NCBI RefSeq assembly: GCF_000430005.1
Contig: NZ_AUCY01000010.1
Span: 1 to 64,000, forward strand
DNA: 64,000 nucleotides
Direction: 5' to 3'
Origin: Desulfovibrio cuneatus DSM 11391
GTDB taxonomy: Bacteria; Desulfobacterota; Desulfovibrionia; Desulfovibrionales; Desulfovibrionaceae
Under the pieces are notes generated by a model that was given only the letters and a program-made list of their open reading frames with translations, ran no database searches and was not told where the DNA came from. Shown here in pieces: positions 60,050 to 64,000 of the stretch (positions within the stretch are counted from its first letter, which is position 1; each line of letters starts with the position of its first letter). The translations under genes were made by a program, and so were the position numbers.

Positions 60050-61564
60050 ATGACAAGTACAGAGTCCACCATTCAGGAAGCAGCCCAACCCCAGGCTGAT
60101 GCCGCACAAAGCACCCACCTGGAAGCAGAGCTTTCGTTTGCTGAAATGCTTGAACAGCATGAACAGGAAGAACCGCCCCAGGCCCGTTTTTCCCCTGGTC
60201 AGCGCGTTACCGCCCGCATTGTGGCCATTACTGGCGAAACAGTTTTTGTCAGCACTGGTGCCAAAGTAGACGGCATTGTTGACCGCCAGGAACTGGAAGT
60301 GGACGGCGAACTTCCTTACAAGGTTGACGATGTTGTTGACCTGTATGTTGTTTCCGTAAGCCCGCAGGAAGTAAAACTTTCCAAAATTATTCGTGGCGCT
60401 GGTGGCATTGCTGCCCTGGAAGAAGCCAAGGATGCTGGCCTGCCTGTAGAAGGCAAGGTTACCGCAGACATTAAGGGCGGCTTTGCTGTAGATATAATGA
60501 AGCGCCGCGCGTTTTGCCCTGCCAGCCAAATGGACCTTCGCCCTGTGGAAGATGTAAGCCTGTATGTTGGGCAATCGTTCCCTTTCCTGATTACCCGCAT
60601 TGAAAGCAGTGGGCGCAACATTGTTGTTTCCCGCCGTGCCCTGCTGGAACAGGAACAGAACCAGAACCGTGATGCTGTGCTGGCAACCATGCAGGTGGGC
60701 CAGGTGTGCGAAGGGCGCGTTACCCGCCTTGCCCCATTTGGTGCCTTTGTGGAACTTGCTCCTTATGTGGAAGGGCTTATTCACCTTTCCGAACTTTCCT
60801 GGACAAGAGTTGCCCAAGCTGATGAAGCCGTAAGCGTTGGCGACCTTGTACGAGCCAAAATTCTTGCCATAGACACAACAGACAAAGGCACCCGCATTTC
60901 CCTTTCCACACGCCAGGTAACGGAAGACCCATGGTATGCCGTGGCGGAACGTCTGCACGAAGGTGACGCGGTTGAAGGCAAAGTGGTACGCATAGCCCCC
61001 TTTGGCGCCTTTGTGGAAGTGCTTCCCGGCGTGGAAGGGCTCATTCACCTTTCCGAACTTTCCTATGAGCGCCGTATTATGAAGGCCGACGAAGTGGTTA
61101 CCGCAGGCGAGCGGGTAACCGTGAAGGTGAAGGAAGTAAGCGCTGAAAAACGCCGCCTTTCCCTGAGCCTGCGCGATGTTTCCGGCAACCCGTGGGAAAC
61201 TGTGGCCCCCAGCTTTGTTCCTGGCACTGAAGCCACAGGAACCCTGGAAAAGCGTGCCCCCTTTGGCCTGTTTATTACCCTGGCTCCTGGGGTAACCGGG
61301 CTTTTGCCCAACAGTGCCCAAGGCCCTGCCAAAGCCCAGCTTGCCAAAGTGGGCGTGGGGGAAGCGGTTGCTGTGCGCGTTACAGAAATTGACCTGCAAA
61401 ACCGCAAAATTACCCTTGCCCCGGCAGGTGTTGAAGTGGCGGAAAGTGCCGCAGTGGAACGTGAATGGAAAAACCACGCACCAAAGCCCGCTTCCACTGG
61501 CATAGGGGCCCTTGGTCTTGCCCTGCAAGCAGCCAAGGTGGCAAAAACTGGCAAAAAGAAATAA
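60050..61564 (+). CDS. rpsA: Ribosomal protein S1-like, five S1 domains
   Basis: A 504-residue RNA-binding protein for translation initiation. Five OB-fold S1 repeats are seen: about 45-110, 130-205, 213-290 (RVTRLAPFGAFVELAPYVEGLIHLSELS), 300-380 (KVVRIAPFGAFVEVLPGVEGLIHLSELS) and 390-465 (LEKRAPFGLFITLAPGVTGLLPNS). Domains three and four are most canonical; the acidic N-terminus (1-40) and a basic tail (HAPKPASTGIGALGLALQAAKVAKTGKKK in two parts) flank them. E. coli S1 has six domains. Members of this type may be called S1 RNA-binding-domain proteins. It is single, with a terminator. Confidence 0.88.
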   Translation: MTSTESTIQEAAQPQADAAQSTHLEAELSFAEMLEQHEQEEPPQARFSPGQRVTARIVAITGETVFVSTGAKVDGIVDRQELEVDGELPYKVDDVVDLYVVSVSPQEVKLSKIIRGAGGIAALEEAKDAGLPVEGKVTADIKGGFAVDIMKRRAFCPASQMDLRPVEDVSLYVGQSFPFLITRIESSGRNIVVSRRALLEQEQNQNRDAVLATMQVGQVCEGRVTRLAPFGAFVELAPYVEGLIHLSELSWTRVAQADEAVSVGDLVRAKILAIDTTDKGTRISLSTRQVTEDPWYAVAERLHEGDAVEGKVVRIAPFGAFVEVLPGVEGLIHLSELSYERRIMKADEVVTAGERVTVKVKEVSAEKRRLSLSLRDVSGNPWETVAPSFVPGTEATGTLEKRAPFGLFITLAPGVTGLLPNSAQGPAKAQLAKVGVGEAVAVRVTEIDLQNRKITLAPAGVEVAESAAVEREWKNHAPKPASTGIGALGLALQAAKVAKTGKKK

Positions 61565-61594
61565 TATGTTCCTGGGCCAGCGCGTGCTGCCTGA

Positions 61595-61625
61595 AAAAGG
61601 CCTGCCCCCGGCAGGCCTTTTGTTA
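61595..61625 (+). terminator. Terminator of rpsA
   Basis: AAAAGGCCTGCC (61595-61606) pairs perfectly with GGCAGGCCTTTT (61610-61621), loop CCC, ending TTTTGTT. It lies 30 bp after the stop. Confidence 0.92.
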
Positions 61626-61712
61626 TTCTGCAAAGGCTATGCAGCCATCATGCAAAAGAAATCACTCTGAACCACGTTACGAGTACAAATGAAGAGTCGC
61701 GGCACTAAAACG

Positions 61713-61739
61713 ACAACACCGCCACAAGGGCGGTGTTGT
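61713..61739 (-). terminator. Terminator of ferritin gene
   Basis: An 11-bp stem ACAACACCGCC (61713-61723) with GGCGGTGTTGT (61729-61739). On the minus strand it is followed by CGTTTTAG. It lies 40 bp beyond the ferritin stop, past a family B end. Confidence 0.7.
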
Positions 61740-61744
61740 TGTGC

Positions 61745-61778
61745 ATAAAGCAGTCAAACGAAATAAATCAGCGTTTCC
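61745..61778 (+). repeat. Solitary family B right end at the ferritin stop codon
   Basis: GCAGTCAAACGAAATAAATC, then AGCGTTTCC, ending exactly one base before the ferritin stop triplet (TAA on the minus strand). Confidence 0.78.
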
Positions 61779-62297
61779 TTAAGCGGTGGTCGCGGAAGCA
61801 ATGCTGGGCGCAGCGCGGGCAATAAGCTCACGGTCCACCAGCAACAGGCCGCGGCCATCGCCCTGTACCAGCTTCAAAGTGTTGATAATGTCGGTAAAGG
61901 ACTCTTCTTCTTCCACCTGCTCATTAACAAACCACTGCAGGAAAGAGTGCGCAGCGTGGTCTTTTGTTTTCAGGGCAAGGTCCATAAGGGAGTTGATGCG
62001 CCCAGTAACATATCTTTCGTGGTCCAGGCCAAAGTTGAACACGTCCAGGGGGCTATTCCATTCGGCCTGGGGTTCGTCAATGGCGTACAGCTTGATTTTA
62101 CCGCCACGGGCAATAACATAGTCATACATTTTGTTCACGTGCAGCATTTCTTCTTCGGCCTGCATACGCATCCAGTGGGCAAAGCCGCTCAGGCCCATAT
62201 CTGCAAAATAAGCAGACATGGAAAGGTACAGGTAGCTGGAAAAATATTCGTGCTTGATTTGCTCGTTCAAGGCGGTTAGCATTTCAGTGTTTGCCAT
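61779..62297 (-). CDS. ftnA: Ferritin (non-haem, FtnA type)
   Basis: A 172-residue four-helix iron-storage protein. The ferroxidase centre residues appear in NEQIKHEYFSSYLYLSMSAYFAD (Glu, Tyr), HWMRMQAEEEMLHVNKMYDYV (Glu-Glu-x-x-His) and NEQVEEEESFTDII. The C-terminus is longer and Ala-rich. AAAGGA is located about eight bases before ATG 62297. In anaerobes it pairs functionally with rubrerythrin (63478) in limiting iron-driven oxidative damage. The gene is divergent from a small zinc-ribbon gene and its stop abuts a repeat end. Confidence 0.95.
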   Translation of the reverse strand: MANTEMLTALNEQIKHEYFSSYLYLSMSAYFADMGLSGFAHWMRMQAEEEMLHVNKMYDYVIARGGKIKLYAIDEPQAEWNSPLDVFNFGLDHERYVTGRINSLMDLALKTKDHAAHSFLQWFVNEQVEEEESFTDIINTLKLVQGDGRGLLLVDRELIARAAPSIASATTA

Positions 62298-62419
62298 GAT
62301 GCAATCCTTTATTAACAGATGGTTAAAGAAACTTGCCTATGCCCATTGCACACGGGCATGAACTGTTCCTCAAGTTTGTTTTATTATAATCCTTTTTAAG
62401 GCCCCTAGCAAGGACACGT

Positions 62420-62629
62420 ATGTGGAAATACACACCCGCACCGCGCAGCGCGCAAACCACCATTCCCTGCTCCTGTTGCTCTACCCCGCTGGAAGCACGC
62501 CGTTCCTGCCATGAAGCAACACTTTATTGCCCCAGTTGCAAACGTGCCTTCCCCGTGCAAGACTATGTAAAACACATGGATGAAGCCCTGGAAAATTTCC
62601 TTGAAGCATTGCAGTGCAACAGAATTTAA
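62420..62629 (+). CDS. Small zinc-ribbon-like protein of unknown function
   Basis: A 69-residue protein with two cysteine knuckles, CSCC (C17, C20) and CPSC (C37, C40), plus C19, C30 and C66. These could bind one zinc or an iron-sulphur centre. A short helix-rich end (DYVKHMDEALENFLEAL) follows. AAGGA lies about eight bases before ATG 62420. It is divergent from ftnA with 122 bp between, so it may share control. I do not recognise a family; the Cys pattern and start signal make it credible. Confidence 0.7.
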   Translation: MWKYTPAPRSAQTTIPCSCCSTPLEARRSCHEATLYCPSCKRAFPVQDYVKHMDEALENFLEALQCNRI

Positions 62630-62701
62630 AGCATGGCAGCACAATGAGCCAAGATTCATGCAGCGGCCAGTACAGGCCACGTATCTTCCCAGTAACCGCG
62701 C

Positions 62702-63181
62702 CTATTCTGTTGCAAACGTGAGCAAAATGGGCTCGCGCTTGCCGCGATATTCTTCATACACCACCCCGGCGGCGTCCAGCATTCTTCTGCCTGCCACGGT
62801 GGATTCTGCGTCTTTATACTTGTTGGAAAGAAACACCACGCGCACAATGCCTGCCTGAATAATTGCCTTGCAGCATTCGTTGCAGGGGAATAACGAGGCA
62901 TACAAGGTGCAGCCTTCCACTTTGCCGCTGGCGTTGAGAATGGCATTGAGCTCCGCATGCACCACATAGGCATATTTCTGATCAAGAAAATCCCCTTCAG
63001 TTTCCCAAGGGAATTGGGCATCGTCGCATCCATTGGGGAAGCCGTTGTACCCAATGCCAATAATGCGCTTATTGGCATTGACAATACAGGCCCCCACCTT
63101 TGTTCTGCGGTCTTTGCTTCTGAATGCGGAAAGCTGGGCAATGCCCATGAAGTATTCGTCCCAGGAAATGACAGCGTTCAT
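62702..63181 (-). CDS. dCMP deaminase family protein
   Basis: A 159-residue zinc deaminase that makes dUMP from dCMP for thymidylate synthesis. Zinc ligands H75 and catalytic E77 (VVHAELNAI) and C100/C103 (LFPCNECCKAI) are intact. The substrate-side segment SKDRRTKVGACIVN and GIGYNGFPNGCDD match the dCMP type and not the tRNA-adenosine or cytidine deaminases. ATG 63181 has AAGG about nine bases upstream; the frame is open above it without a start signal. ComEB-like members have the same core. It is a single gene; the 296-bp gap after it (63182-63477) holds no gene. Confidence 0.9.
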   Translation of the reverse strand: MNAVISWDEYFMGIAQLSAFRSKDRRTKVGACIVNANKRIIGIGYNGFPNGCDDAQFPWETEGDFLDQKYAYVVHAELNAILNASGKVEGCTLYASLFPCNECCKAIIQAGIVRVVFLSNKYKDAESTVAGRRMLDAAGVVYEEYRGKREPILLTFATE

Positions 63182-63440
63182 ATGCCACCTTCTTGCAATA
63201 AATAAAAAACGTTCCCAACACAGCACATTCCTTGGAAAAAGGACTGCTGCGCCGCAGGAAGTGCACATGACTAATCGCTACAACAGGCAACAAAGGGCTG
63301 CGCATGTGCTCAATCAAATTTGCACTAGTTTTTCTTTTTTACGCTGTGGGCACTGGGGAGTCAAGAAGGGAACCACCGCACATGCAGCATGGCACCCCAC
63401 AACAGGTCGTGTTGCAAGGTGCCATAAGCTTGCGCAAGTG

Positions 63441-63461
63441 CCCTTACCTTAAAGGTAAGGG
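63441..63461 (-). terminator. Hairpin after rubrerythrin
   Basis: CCCTTACCT (63441-63449) pairs with AGGTAAGGG (63453-63461), 16 bp past the rubrerythrin stop. There is no T-run on the minus strand, so termination is only possible. Confidence 0.45.
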
Positions 63462-63477
63462 AGTTGCACGGTAGGTA

Positions 63478-63972
63478 TTAATCTACCTTGTAAAAAGCAG
63501 TAACGGCAGCTTTGCAAATGGGGCACTTGTCTGTGGCTGGGCCTTCATGAATAAACCCGCACACGCTGCAAATGTAGTAATCTACAGCAGCGGTGTTACC
63601 GTTGGCGTCCAGAGCTTTCTGGTACAGGCCAGCGTGGCAGGCTTCTGCTTCGCCCACGTCACCAAAGTGCTTTTTCAGGGCGTTGTTGCCTTCAGCTTCA
63701 GCATCCGCCACCATTTCAGGGTACATCTTGGTAAACTCAAAGGTTTCACCAGAAAGTGCGTCTTTCAGGTTCTCAAGGGTAGTACCAATTTTGCCAGCCT
63801 TACGCAGGTGGGCAAGGGCGTGCAGGGTTTCTGCTTCAGCAGTGGCGCGGAACAGTTTGGCAACCTGGGGCAGACCTTCTTTTTCAGCCTGCTTGGCATA
63901 TGCCAGGTATTTACGGTTTGCTTGAGATTCACCAGCAAATGCAGCCATGAGATTTTCTTGAGTCTTAGACAT
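63478..63972 (-). CDS. rbr: Rubrerythrin
   Basis: A 164-residue peroxide-reducing di-iron protein of anaerobes. The N-terminal four-helix domain has the di-iron ligands in AFAGESQANRKY (E15), ATAEAETLHALAH (E48, H51) and DVGEAEACHAGLY. The C-terminal rubredoxin-like knuckle has C135-x2-C138 and C150-x2-C153. It is shorter than the 190-residue D. vulgaris type, with a compact linker. AAGGAG lies seven bases before ATG 63972. Only 28 bp of upstream sequence are visible, so its promoter is outside the window. Confidence 0.96.
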   Translation of the reverse strand: MSKTQENLMAAFAGESQANRKYLAYAKQAEKEGLPQVAKLFRATAEAETLHALAHLRKAGKIGTTLENLKDALSGETFEFTKMYPEMVADAEAEGNNALKKHFGDVGEAEACHAGLYQKALDANGNTAAVDYYICSVCGFIHEGPATDKCPICKAAVTAFYKVD

Positions 63973-64000
63973 ATTTGTTCTCCTTGAAAGTAATTAGTTC

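Noticed and set aside
59747-61633. 628-codon open frame antisense to rpsA
   Set aside because: Shadow of rpsA codon usage; it begins in a terminator and has no recognisable domain.

Overview
The window looks like chromosome of a Gram-negative, probably strictly anaerobic bacterium of the Desulfovibrionaceae type. This placement is an inference from gene content and not from a phylogenetic marker search. The supporting genes are a rubrerythrin, a non-haem ferritin, a five-S1-domain RpsA, carboxyspermidine-route polyamine genes, a TolA/CpoB-type lipoprotein, an LpxR-type outer-membrane lipid A deacylase and a LapA/RTX-like giant adhesin. Base composition is moderate and coding density is high. 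Neighbouring genes are on mixed strands in short operons.

Layout: 460-8188 holds a periplasmic HtrA protease and an envelope glycan block (a GT39-type and a GT87-type membrane glycosyltransferase, two GT2 enzymes, a VTT-domain membrane protein). 8536-12253 is the yajC-secD-secF export operon, with unusual spacing and repeats between the genes. 12907-14042 holds two RdgC-like genes. 14283-16133 is a dipeptide-type ABC permease pair. 16403-21028 holds recN, an NFACT/RqcH-like gene and dksA. 21240-21626 is a four-tRNA cluster (Gly, Cys, Gly, Gly). 22033-29053 is an accessory biosynthetic island: KASIII, an aminotransferase-GNAT fusion and an ACP on the plus strand converge on a FkbH-like protein, a second KASIII, a VOC protein and a second ACP on the minus strand. 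29235-35950 has a 1529-residue secreted adhesin, lpxR and an SMR exporter. 36051-39921 has xerC, dprA and a CpoB-like lipoprotein. 42372-47306 carries speA, carboxyspermidine dehydrogenase and its decarboxylase, completed by an agmatinase at 53411; together these make spermidine from arginine without S-adenosylmethionine. 47318-55816 includes clpS-clpA and several envelope or hypothetical genes. 56315-58288 is groES-groEL. The right end has rpsA, ferritin, a small zinc-ribbon protein, a dCMP deaminase and rubrerythrin.

The most unusual content is between the genes. At least four dispersed repeat families (called A, B, C and D here) occupy intergenic gaps. None encodes a protein. B and D have long imperfect terminal inverted repeats. 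C is a chain of five hairpins. A is a core module that appears nested inside B, C and D. In both C and A the hairpin stems differ in sequence between copies but keep pairing, which is compensatory change. Element ends repeatedly lie exactly next to stop codons (secF, secD, the second RdgC-like gene, dppC, an ACP, the SMR gene, carboxyspermidine dehydrogenase, ferritin). This looks like a modular, structure-selected, probably non-autonomous repeat system acting at gene 3' ends.

Other oddities are an in-frame palindromic insertion inside xerC, a predicted secreted alpha/beta hydrolase lacking the nucleophile serine, an aminotransferase with Asn in place of the usual PLP-contacting Asp, a full-length anti-Shine-Dalgarno complement upstream of the normal RBS of rpsA, and low-complexity Ala/Lys/Pro insertions in several housekeeping proteins. 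No CRISPR array, prophage or transposase gene was seen.
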